Below are positions 1 through 5,174 of a stretch of DNA of 5,174 nucleotides, one piece after another. The stretch spans positions 1-5,174 of the forward strand of contig CAJBIL010000373.1 of the NCBI GenBank assembly GCA_903953145.1. Reading direction: 5' to 3'. A program made the position numbers and the translations under genes. Below the pieces are notes generated by a model. It had not been told where the DNA came from and searched no databases. It saw only the letters and a list, made by a program, of their open reading frames with translations. Positions within the stretch are counted from its first letter, which is position 1; every line of letters starts with the position of its first letter. Origin of the DNA: an uncultured beta proteobacterium (GTDB lineage: Bacteria; Pseudomonadota; Gammaproteobacteria; Burkholderiales; Rhodocyclaceae).

Positions 1-1632
1 CTCCTCAAACCGCTGCTGGACAACGGCTTTTCGGGTCAGGGAATGGCGTCGCCACTGCTTGTACCGCTGATGATTGTCGGCATTTTTGCCGTGCGCGGCC
101 TGGTCGGCTACCTCGCCTCCTACGCAATGGCGTGGGTGGAAAACCGCGTAATCAATGACATCCGGCAACAACTGTTCGAGCGCCTGATGCACTTGCCAAC
201 CAGCTACTTTGACCACCATTCTTCAGCCAGCCTGATCTCGAAGTTCAGCTACGACGTCTCGAACATCGCCTCGGCCTCAACCAGCGTTGGCACCGTGCTG
301 ATCCGTGATTCGCTGACCATCGTCGGGCTACTCGGCTGGCTGCTCTATCTCAACTGGCAACTCACGCTGGTCACCCTGATTGTCGTCCCGGCGATTGCGC
401 TGTTTACCAAGGTGTTTGGCAAACGTCTGCGCACCATGAGCCGCGCCTCACAGCAAGGCATGGCGACGATGACTGAAACGTTGCAGGAAGCCATCGCCGG
501 CCAGAAAGTCATCAAGATATTCGGCGGTGAAGCGCAGGAAGAAAAGCGTTTCGCCAGGGTCAACAATGCCTTGCGCGGTTTCGCCATGCGCCAGAGCATC
601 GCCGCCGCTGCAACGACGCCAGCCGTACATCTGGTTGCCTCGTTCGCCGTGGCCATTGTGATCTACATCGCGCTGGCGCAGTCACAGCAAGGAGAAACGA
701 CCGTCGGCAGCTTCGTCTCCTTCATCACCGCGATGCTCATGCTGCTGGCGCCACTCAAACACCTGGCCAGCGTCAATGCCCCCTTGCAGCGCGGCCTGGC
801 CGCTGCCGAAAGCATCTTCAAGGCGCTCGATGAAGCACCGGAAAACGATGCCGGCAGCACGGTGCTGGAACGGGCAGCGGGCCGCATTGAATTGCGTGCA
901 CTGAGCTTCCGTTACGCGCAAGCTGAACGCAACGCGCTGGACAGCGTCAATCTGCTGATCGAGCCAGGCCAGACAGTGGCGCTGGTGGGTCCCTCCGGGG
1001 GGGGTAAAACAACGCTGGCCAGCTTGATTCCGCGTTTCTACAACCCGAGCGGCGGGTGCATCCTGATTGATGGTCACGACACCCGGGAACTCACGCTCGC
1101 CAATCTGCGCGCCCAGGTGGCGGTGGTTTCACAGGATGTGGTGCTGTTCAACGACACGATTGCCGCCAATATCGCCTTTGGCAGCTCACGGGGCTTATCG
1201 CGCTCGACCGTCGAGGAAGCCGCATCAGCCGCACATGCGCTGGATTTCATCCGCGCATTGCCGGAAGGATTCGATACCGTGATTGGTGAAAACGGCGCCC
1301 GTCTCTCGGGCGGGCAACGGCAGCGCATCGCCATCGCCCGCGCCATACTCAAGAACGCACCGATCCTCATCCTCGACGAAGCCACATCGGCACTGGACAA
1401 CGAATCCGAACGGCTGGTGCAGGAGGCGCTCGAGGCGCTGATGCAGGGGCGCACCACGCTGGTTATTGCGCATCGCCTATCGACGGTAGAGCGCGCCGAC
1501 CGCATCGTCGTCATGCAGCACGGGCGAATTGCCGAAACCGGCACCCACCGCGAGTTGCTGACACATGACGGCATTTACGCCCAACTCTATAAACTACAGT
1601 TCTCGGAACACCCGGAAAGCGCTGAAGCATGA
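1..1632 (+). CDS. msbA: MsbA lipid A-core flippase, ABC transporter (5'-partial)
   Basis: Inner-membrane ABC half-transporter that, as a homodimer, uses ATP to flip lipid A-core from the cytoplasmic to the periplasmic leaflet. The frame is open from base 1, and the first codons read LLKPLLDNGF. This closely matches my memory of E. coli MsbA near residue 47, so about 46 residues including TM1 lie outside the window, and the ATG at 43 is internal. Numbering from base 1, residues 1 to about 290 are the remaining transmembrane domain and the rest is the nucleotide-binding domain. Visible motifs are Walker A GPSGGGKTT (330-338, Lys336), Q-loop Gln378, signature LSGGQRQ (435-441), Walker B ILILDE with Asp459 and catalytic Glu460, D-loop SALD, and H-loop His491. 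All catalytic residues are present and the C-terminus is complete. The stop overlaps the next start. A generic lipid or drug ABC exporter is the alternative, but the N-terminal match and glycosyltransferase neighbours favour MsbA. Confidence 0.95.
   Translation, partial: LLKPLLDNGFSGQGMASPLLVPLMIVGIFAVRGLVGYLASYAMAWVENRVINDIRQQLFERLMHLPTSYFDHHSSASLISKFSYDVSNIASASTSVGTVLIRDSLTIVGLLGWLLYLNWQLTLVTLIVVPAIALFTKVFGKRLRTMSRASQQGMATMTETLQEAIAGQKVIKIFGGEAQEEKRFARVNNALRGFAMRQSIAAAATTPAVHLVASFAVAIVIYIALAQSQQGETTVGSFVSFITAMLMLLAPLKHLASVNAPLQRGLAAAESIFKALDEAPENDAGSTVLERAAGRIELRALSFRYAQAERNALDSVNLLIEPGQTVALVGPSGGGKTTLASLIPRFYNPSGGCILIDGHDTRELTLANLRAQVAVVSQDVVLFNDTIAANIAFGSSRGLSRSTVEEAASAAHALDFIRALPEGFDTVIGENGARLSGGQRQRIAIARAILKNAPILILDEATSALDNESERLVQEALEALMQGRTTLVIAHRLSTVERADRIVVMQHGRIAETGTHRELLTHDGIYAQLYKLQFSEHPESAEA
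997..1004 (+). repeat. G8 tract encoding the MsbA Walker A glycines
   Basis: Eight consecutive G at 997-1004 cover the Gly-Gly-Gly codons of GPSGGGKTT. The frame is intact. It is the longest homopolymer I noticed in the window. Confidence 0.92.
1614..1619 (+). promoter_or_regulatory. Probable ribosome binding site for the first GT4 gene
   Basis: GGAAAG lies inside the last codons of msbA, 9 nt before the ATG at 1629. It is a moderate match to the Shine-Dalgarno consensus at a slightly long spacing. It supports the ATG that overlaps the msbA stop as ATGA. Confidence 0.45.
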
Positions 1633-2723
1633 AAATCGTGCATACCGAAGCCTCCAGCGGCTGGGGCGGACAGGAAATCCGCATCCTCGAAGAAGCGCGC
1701 GGCATGATCCGGCGTGGCCACGACGTTTCGGTACTTTGCAACCCCGACGCGCGAATCCTCGAAGAAGCACCGCGTTTTGGCGTACTGGCAACCGCCCTGC
1801 CGATTGGCCGGAAACGCCTGCCCGGCCTGTTTGCCATGCGTCGCTGGCTGATCGAAAACCGCCCGGATGTGGTCAATACGCATAGCTCAACCGACAGCTG
1901 GCTGGCCGGGCTGGCCTGTGCAACGCTGGCGCAACCGCCAGCGCTTGTCCGCACGCGCCACATCTCGGCGCCGGTGGCGATCAATGCCGGATCAAAATGG
2001 CTCTATGGACGTTCGGCGCAGCATGTCGTCACGACTGGCGAATCGCTGAAACAAATGCTGGTTCATGACTTGGGATTAAACCCTGAAAACGTCACCTCGA
2101 TACCAACCGGCATCGATACCGAACGCTTCGCGCCGGGTGAAAAAGCCCTGGCACGACAAGCGCTTGGTCTCAATTCAGACCAACACCACCTTGGCATCGT
2201 CGCCACCCTGCGCAGCTGGAAAGGCCACCTCTACCTGCTCGAAGCCTTCGCCAAACTCGATGCGACTGACTGGCTGCTGATCGTCGGCGAAGGGCCGATG
2301 CTGGCCAACATCGAAGCAAAAATCACCGAACTGGGTCTGCAAGGGCGCGTCATTCTTGCCGGACAAAAGCCGGACCCGGAAGCCTGGCTGCGCGCCATCG
2401 ATATTTTTTGCCTGCCTTCCTACGCGAATGAAGGCGTTCCACAAGCCGTCATGCAAGCCATGCTGACCGGGCTACCCATCGTAACGACACCGGTCGGAGC
2501 GATTCTCGAAGCAGTCAGCGATGGAGAAACGGCGCTGGTCGTCGCCCCGCAAAATGCCGATGCGCTGGCAACGGCGATTGACCGGCTGATCCACGACGAG
2601 GCACTGGCGACACGCCTCGGCACCGCCGCCCGCACGCGTGCAGTCACCCGTTTTTCACTGGAAGGCATGCTGGACCGGATGGAAACAGTTTTTCGCACGG
2701 TGACATCAGGGAGCGCCCGATGA
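1629..2723 (+). CDS. Glycosyltransferase family 4 (GT-B fold)
   Basis: Complete 364-residue enzyme of the usual GT4 length, expected to be cytoplasmic or peripheral on the inner membrane. It should transfer a sugar from a nucleotide-sugar donor to a lipid-linked glycan with retention of configuration. The N-terminal acceptor domain opens with MKIVHTEASSGWGGQE, the glycine-rich loop typical of GT-B enzymes. The C-terminal donor domain begins near 188 and shows VATLRSWKG (Arg195, Lys198), the LLIVGEGPM strand-loop (217-224), and NEGVPQAVMQAM (267-278) followed by GLPIVTTPVG and Glu294. The EX7E motif reads Glu268 to Gln276, so the second Glu is Gln. I recall this in an EGVPQ-type GT4 subgroup, so loss of activity is not implied. 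The ATG at 1629 is chosen because it overlaps the msbA stop (ATGA) and sits directly before the first beta strand. No signal peptide or membrane span is seen. Donor and acceptor are unknown; the position after msbA suggests LPS core assembly. Confidence 0.9.
   Translation: MKIVHTEASSGWGGQEIRILEEARGMIRRGHDVSVLCNPDARILEEAPRFGVLATALPIGRKRLPGLFAMRRWLIENRPDVVNTHSSTDSWLAGLACATLAQPPALVRTRHISAPVAINAGSKWLYGRSAQHVVTTGESLKQMLVHDLGLNPENVTSIPTGIDTERFAPGEKALARQALGLNSDQHHLGIVATLRSWKGHLYLLEAFAKLDATDWLLIVGEGPMLANIEAKITELGLQGRVILAGQKPDPEAWLRAIDIFCLPSYANEGVPQAVMQAMLTGLPIVTTPVGAILEAVSDGETALVVAPQNADALATAIDRLIHDEALATRLGTAARTRAVTRFSLEGMLDRMETVFRTVTSGSAR
1683..1768 (+). repeat. Two 14-bp direct repeats inside the GT4 gene
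   Basis: ATCCTCGAAGAAGC occurs at 1683-1696 and again at 1755-1768. The copies are 72 bp apart, exactly 24 codons, and in the same frame, so both encode ILEEA. The first copy lies in the conserved helix after the glycine-rich loop, and the second lies in the helix before FGVLATALPIG. It may be chance similarity of two Glu-rich helices. Confidence 0.6.
2708..2713 (+). promoter_or_regulatory. Ribosome binding site for the FkbM methyltransferase
   Basis: AGGGAG, a strong Shine-Dalgarno match, ends 6 nt before the ATG at 2720. It lies within the last codons of the preceding glycosyltransferase. It supports the ATG overlapping that gene's stop (ATGA, 2720-2723) over any downstream start. Confidence 0.7.
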
Positions 2724-3472
2724 AGCCGGCAAAATCGCCTCTGCCCAAAAAACCCACCCCATTGAGCAAGCACTGGGAACGCACCAAGCGCAGCCTGGGG
2801 CGTCGCTGGCGAGAGTGGATGCTGCCACGGGGTTATGCCCGGCTGGGTACGCGCTATGGCGGCTGGTGGGTTGATACGCAAGCCATTGGCGTGCCGGCAT
2901 TGCTGATCGATGCAGGCCTTGGTGAAGACATCAGCTTTCCCGGTGCCTTTCTGCAACGTTTTGCAGGCAGTCGCGTGATTGGCGTTGAGCCCAATCCACG
3001 CAGCCTGGCCTACTGCCGCAAACACCCGTTGGCCGGCATGGAAATTCTCGAACAGGCATTCTGGACTCATGCCGGCGACACCCTGACGTTTCATCTGCCC
3101 CGCGCGCAGGAAGCCCTGCCCAAAGGCGCGGACGGGGTTTCCGGCAGCCTGGTTGGCAGCCATGAATATGTTGAAGGTGGCGAAACACTGACGGTGCATA
3201 CGGTGGATCTTGCAGCAGTCCTTGCATACGCCGGCAGTAAGCAGTGCGACGTACTGAAACTCGACATCGAAGGCGCGGAATACGCGGTACTGAAGCAACT
3301 CTGCGACAACGGCGACATTCGCCTCGCACGACAGGTGCTGATTGAATTTCATCACCGCGTAACCCATCACAGCCTGGCAGAAACTGAAGCGATTGCCGCG
3401 CTTGTTGCAGGCTGCGGATTCCGGCTGATCCACACGGAAGGCCGTAATTACATCTTCCGTCGCGCAGACTGA
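2720..3472 (+). CDS. FkbM-family SAM-dependent methyltransferase
   Basis: Complete 250-residue class I methyltransferase of the FkbM type (Methyltransf_21). Family members O-methylate hydroxyls on sugars and macrolides, so methylation of an LPS or surface-glycan sugar is the natural inference here. SAM-binding motif I is LLIDAGLGED (61-70), the acidic end of strand 2 is VIGVEPNP (Glu90), and the family hallmark VLKLDIEGAEYAVLKQL lies at about 178-194. The Rossmann-like domain runs from about 58 to 247 and ends in GRNYIF. The first 45 or so residues are strongly basic (about 13 Lys/Arg) and lie outside the core domain; they could serve membrane or partner binding. No signal peptide or membrane span is seen. 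It overlaps the preceding stop by 4 bp, has a good ribosome binding site, and is followed after 7 nt by the GT9 gene. The family call is firm; the substrate is unknown. Confidence 0.88.
   Translation: MKPAKSPLPKKPTPLSKHWERTKRSLGRRWREWMLPRGYARLGTRYGGWWVDTQAIGVPALLIDAGLGEDISFPGAFLQRFAGSRVIGVEPNPRSLAYCRKHPLAGMEILEQAFWTHAGDTLTFHLPRAQEALPKGADGVSGSLVGSHEYVEGGETLTVHTVDLAAVLAYAGSKQCDVLKLDIEGAEYAVLKQLCDNGDIRLARQVLIEFHHRVTHHSLAETEAIAALVAGCGFRLIHTEGRNYIFRRAD
3434..3460 (+). repeat. 7-bp inverted repeat near the end of the methyltransferase gene
   Basis: ACGGAAG (3434-3440) and CTTCCGT (3454-3460) are perfect reverse complements separated by 13 nt, so the mRNA could form a short hairpin. It ends 19 nt before the GTG start of the GT9 gene, which has no clear Shine-Dalgarno sequence. 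No U-tract follows, so it is not an intrinsic terminator. It is fully inside coding sequence and could be chance. Confidence 0.35.
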
Positions 3473-3479
3473 TACGCCC

Positions 3480-4502
3480 GTGACCGAGCGCTTTCTCGTC
3501 ATCAACGTTTCGCGCATTGGCGACACACTGCTCGCCACCCCCGCCATTCGCGCCCTGGCAACCGCCCGACCGGGCTGCATCATCGATTGTCTGGGGCACC
3601 CGAACCGGGCCGATGTACTTCGCCACCTGCCATTCGTCCGCCAGGTCGGCGAAATCACCAAGAAAAGCGCGCCTTTTCGTGGCTGGCTGGGGGGGAAAAC
3701 TTACGACACCGCTCTTGTCTATGGTTTTGACGAAGCGCTGGTCGCTTATGCCCTGCGCGTTGCCAAGCGGGTTGTTGCATTTCGTCAGGCGGATGACAAG
3801 CTCAATGCACGTCTGTTTCGTGTCGTCGAAGTACCGGCTTTCCAGAGTGAGCATGCCGTCCAGCAACTCCTTCGTCTGCCGGAGGCACTGGGCATTGCAC
3901 CCGCCGGGTTGCGTCTGGCCTATGCAACAACGCCGCAAGAAACAGCGTGGGCGAGACAAACACTGGAAAAAGATCTGCCAAGAAACACAACACCGGGCGC
4001 AACACCACTGATCGGCCTGCAAATCGCCAGCTTCCCGACCAAAGGCTACCGCGACTGGCCGCTAACGCATTTCATCGCACTTTGTGACCGGATCAAAAGC
4101 CACTGGCCCAACACACATTTCCTGATTTTCGGTGGCACGGAGGAGCATGAACGTACAGCAGCGCTAAAGATGCATCTGGGGCCAGCCGCAACGCTTTACG
4201 CAGGCCGCCTTTCCTTGCGTGAAACCGTGTCACTAATGAGCCTCACCGATCTCTACATTGGCGTCGATACCGGCCCCACTCACTTGATGAGCACACTCGA
4301 CATCCCGCTGGTCGGCCTTTATCACGGCTTTTCACCCAGCCGGCTGATTGGCCCGCTGGCGCATCCCTGTGCATACCTGATCGATCATCCACTGGCCGCG
4401 CCGGGCTGCACAACGGAGGCCCCGATGAGCGACATTACCGTCGACAGTGTCTGGCAAGCGGTCGCTCAGGCGCTCACGGAACACCCGCCGAGGTTGCGTT
4501 GA
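3480..4502 (+). CDS. Glycosyltransferase family 9, heptosyltransferase-like
   Basis: Complete 340-residue GT-B enzyme of the ADP-heptose:LPS heptosyltransferase family (WaaC, WaaF and WaaQ type), normally about 320-360 residues. It is expected to act at the cytoplasmic face of the inner membrane on LPS core or a related glycan. The N-terminus reads FLVINVSRIGDTLLATPAIRAL, the family signature with the catalytic-type Asp15. The donor half shows LIGLQIASFPTKGYRDWP (177-194, with Lys188), LIFGGTEEHE (215-224), and the hallmark GVDTGPTHLMSTLDIPLVGLY (261-281). The C-terminal PGCTTEAPMSDITVDSVWQAV resembles the usual family ending. The GTG at 3480 is chosen because it is the only start codon just ahead of the first beta strand, 7 nt after the methyltransferase stop. 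No clear Shine-Dalgarno sequence precedes it, so coupling to upstream translation is likely. Sequence alone cannot separate heptosyltransferase I, II or III or a non-heptose donor, so no symbol is given. Confidence 0.9.
   Translation: MTERFLVINVSRIGDTLLATPAIRALATARPGCIIDCLGHPNRADVLRHLPFVRQVGEITKKSAPFRGWLGGKTYDTALVYGFDEALVAYALRVAKRVVAFRQADDKLNARLFRVVEVPAFQSEHAVQQLLRLPEALGIAPAGLRLAYATTPQETAWARQTLEKDLPRNTTPGATPLIGLQIASFPTKGYRDWPLTHFIALCDRIKSHWPNTHFLIFGGTEEHERTAALKMHLGPAATLYAGRLSLRETVSLMSLTDLYIGVDTGPTHLMSTLDIPLVGLYHGFSPSRLIGPLAHPCAYLIDHPLAAPGCTTEAPMSDITVDSVWQAVAQALTEHPPRLR
3689..3695 (+). repeat. G7 tract followed by A4 inside the GT9 gene
   Basis: Seven consecutive G and then four A at 3689-3699, encoding part of WLGGKTY (residues 69-75). 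The frame is intact as read. By direct reading, gain of one G would reach a stop at 3728-3730, and loss of one G would read on to a stop at 4009-4011. Confidence 0.9.
4490..4493 (+). promoter_or_regulatory. Ribosome binding site for the TTG-started GT4 gene
   Basis: GAGG sits 5 nt before the TTG at 4499, inside the last codons of the GT9 gene. Together with the TTGA stop/start overlap (4499-4502), it decides the start of the downstream gene in favour of TTG. Confidence 0.6.
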
Positions 4503-5174
4503 AGGTTGCCCTGATCACGACCAACCTGCGCGGCGGCGGCGCCGAAAAGGCGATGATCAAGCTCGCCGTTCTGCTCGCCAGCCGTGGACACGAAACACAT
4601 CTGGTTTTGCTTGAGCACCTTGTAGAACACACGCTAGCTGCGGGAGTAAGACTTTCTGCACTGACCGCCCCCGGGCGATCTGCAAGCAAGGGATACGTTG
4701 GCAAACGACTGCTCGCCTTGCGTCTGAAACGTCACATGGCGCAACTGGCAGGCCAACAAGCGTTCGACTTGACGCTATCCACCCTCCCCTTTGCGGACGA
4801 AGTCAGCAAACTGGCCGGCTTGCCGCGACTCTGGCACCGCATCGCCAACACGCTCTCTGCGGAAATCAACAAACTGGCCCTGCGTAGCCCGGGCAAGGCA
4901 GCGCGGCGACTTGAGAAATACCGGCAACTTTATGGCCAGGGCCGGCTGGTTGCAGTTTCTAAAGGCGTTGCAGAGGATCTTCGGCAAATTGATATCACCG
5001 CCCGGCGCATCGAGCACATCTACAGCCCCTTTGACAGCACCGGGATTCGCCTTGACGCCACCGAACCAAGCGGCACAGCCCAATGCCCCGGCACCCCTTA
5101 CATCCTGCACATCGGCCGCTTCGCAGCGCAAAAACGGCACGATCTCCTGCTCGACGCTTTCAGCAGACTACCGC
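4499..5174 (+). CDS. Glycosyltransferase family 4 (3'-partial, TTG start)
   Basis: An open frame runs from 4499 to the window edge, giving 225 residues with no stop. It starts at TTG overlapping the GT9 stop (TTGA). The product opens MKVALITTNLRGGGAEKAMIKLA if TTG is read as Met, the first strand and glycine-rich loop of GT4 GT-B enzymes. The first in-frame ATG, at 4553, would delete that loop, so TTG is preferred. Further marks are HRIANTLSAE (113-122), LVAVSKGVAEDL (150-161), IYSPFD (174-179), and the start of the donor domain YILHIGRFAAQKRHDLLLDAF (201-221, with Arg207 and Lys212), which are typical GT4 positions. The EX7E region lies beyond the window; a full protein would have about 350-380 residues. 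It probably adds a sugar to the same glycan as its neighbours; donor and linkage are unknown. Codons 41-54 include several (CTA, GTA, AGA, TCT) that look less common than in the neighbouring genes. Confidence 0.88.
   Translation, partial: MKVALITTNLRGGGAEKAMIKLAVLLASRGHETHLVLLEHLVEHTLAAGVRLSALTAPGRSASKGYVGKRLLALRLKRHMAQLAGQQAFDLTLSTLPFADEVSKLAGLPRLWHRIANTLSAEINKLALRSPGKAARRLEKYRQLYGQGRLVAVSKGVAEDLRQIDITARRIEHIYSPFDSTGIRLDATEPSGTAQCPGTPYILHIGRFAAQKRHDLLLDAFSRLP

Noticed and set aside
43..1632. msbA taken as a complete gene starting at the ATG at 43
   Set aside because: The upstream codons 1-42 are open and encode LLKPLLDNGF, a conserved internal MsbA stretch. Starting at 43 would also drop TM1, so the gene is cut by the window edge.
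3434..3480. Rho-independent terminator between the methyltransferase and GT9 genes
   Set aside because: The 7-bp stem has a 13-nt loop and no following T-run, and it lies inside coding sequence. Transcription very likely continues.
2420..3661. 413-residue open frame on the minus strand
   Set aside because: It runs antisense through three well-supported plus-strand genes and their junctions, matches no family I recognise, and is the sort of long antisense frame GC-rich codon bias produces.
3517..4011. 164-residue plus-strand open frame
   Set aside because: It is an alternative frame of the GT9 gene, whose own frame carries clear family motifs. It matters only as the frame entered after loss of one G at 3689-3695.
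2931..4022. 363-residue open frame on the minus strand
   Set aside because: It is antisense to the methyltransferase and GT9 genes, Cys/Arg-rich with no domain-like pattern, and overlaps the other antisense frame. It is a compositional shadow.
4775..5140. 121-residue open frame on the minus strand near the right edge
   Set aside because: It is antisense to the second GT4 gene, whose plus-strand frame shows recognisable motifs. The minus frame shows none.
4553..5174. ATG at 4553 as the start of the last glycosyltransferase
   Set aside because: It would remove the first beta strand and the RGGGAE loop expected in GT4 enzymes. The TTG at 4499 has a ribosome binding site and a stop overlap.

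Overview
The window holds one uninterrupted block of plus-strand genes for lipopolysaccharide or another surface glycan. It appears to come from a GC-rich Gram-negative proteobacterium. An MsbA-type lipid A flippase implies an outer membrane. The protein style and dense GC-rich packing suggest a betaproteobacterium, possibly Rhodocyclales-like; this placement is impression, not a search result.

Layout, left to right: (1) positions 1-1632, the msbA lipid A-core flippase, missing its first few dozen codons at the left edge; (2) 1629-2723, a complete GT-B glycosyltransferase of family 4 (GT4); (3) 2720-3472, a FkbM-family SAM-dependent methyltransferase; (4) 3480-4502, a GT9 (ADP-heptose:LPS heptosyltransferase-like) glycosyltransferase with a GTG start; (5) 4499-5174, a second GT4 glycosyltransferase with a TTG start, cut by the right edge. 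Three of the four junctions are 4-bp start/stop overlaps (ATGA, ATGA, TTGA) and the fourth is a 7-nt gap. This is the pattern of one polycistronic mRNA with translational coupling. No promoter or terminator is visible, and no non-coding stretch exceeds 7 nt.

How the genes probably work together (inference from families and order): the GT9 enzyme and the two GT4 enzymes add sugars to a growing core or related oligosaccharide on the cytoplasmic face. The FkbM enzyme may O-methylate one of those sugars, and MsbA flips the lipid A-linked product across the inner membrane. Acceptors, donors and linkages cannot be read from this sequence.

I found no sign of a new defence system, mobile element, CRISPR array or RNA gene. 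The points worth a second look are the TTG-started glycosyltransferase at the right edge, a methyltransferase embedded between glycosyltransferases, a Glu-to-Gln change in the first GT4 EX7E motif, two long G tracts inside coding sequence (one encoding the MsbA Walker A loop), and a small hairpin ahead of the GT9 start.
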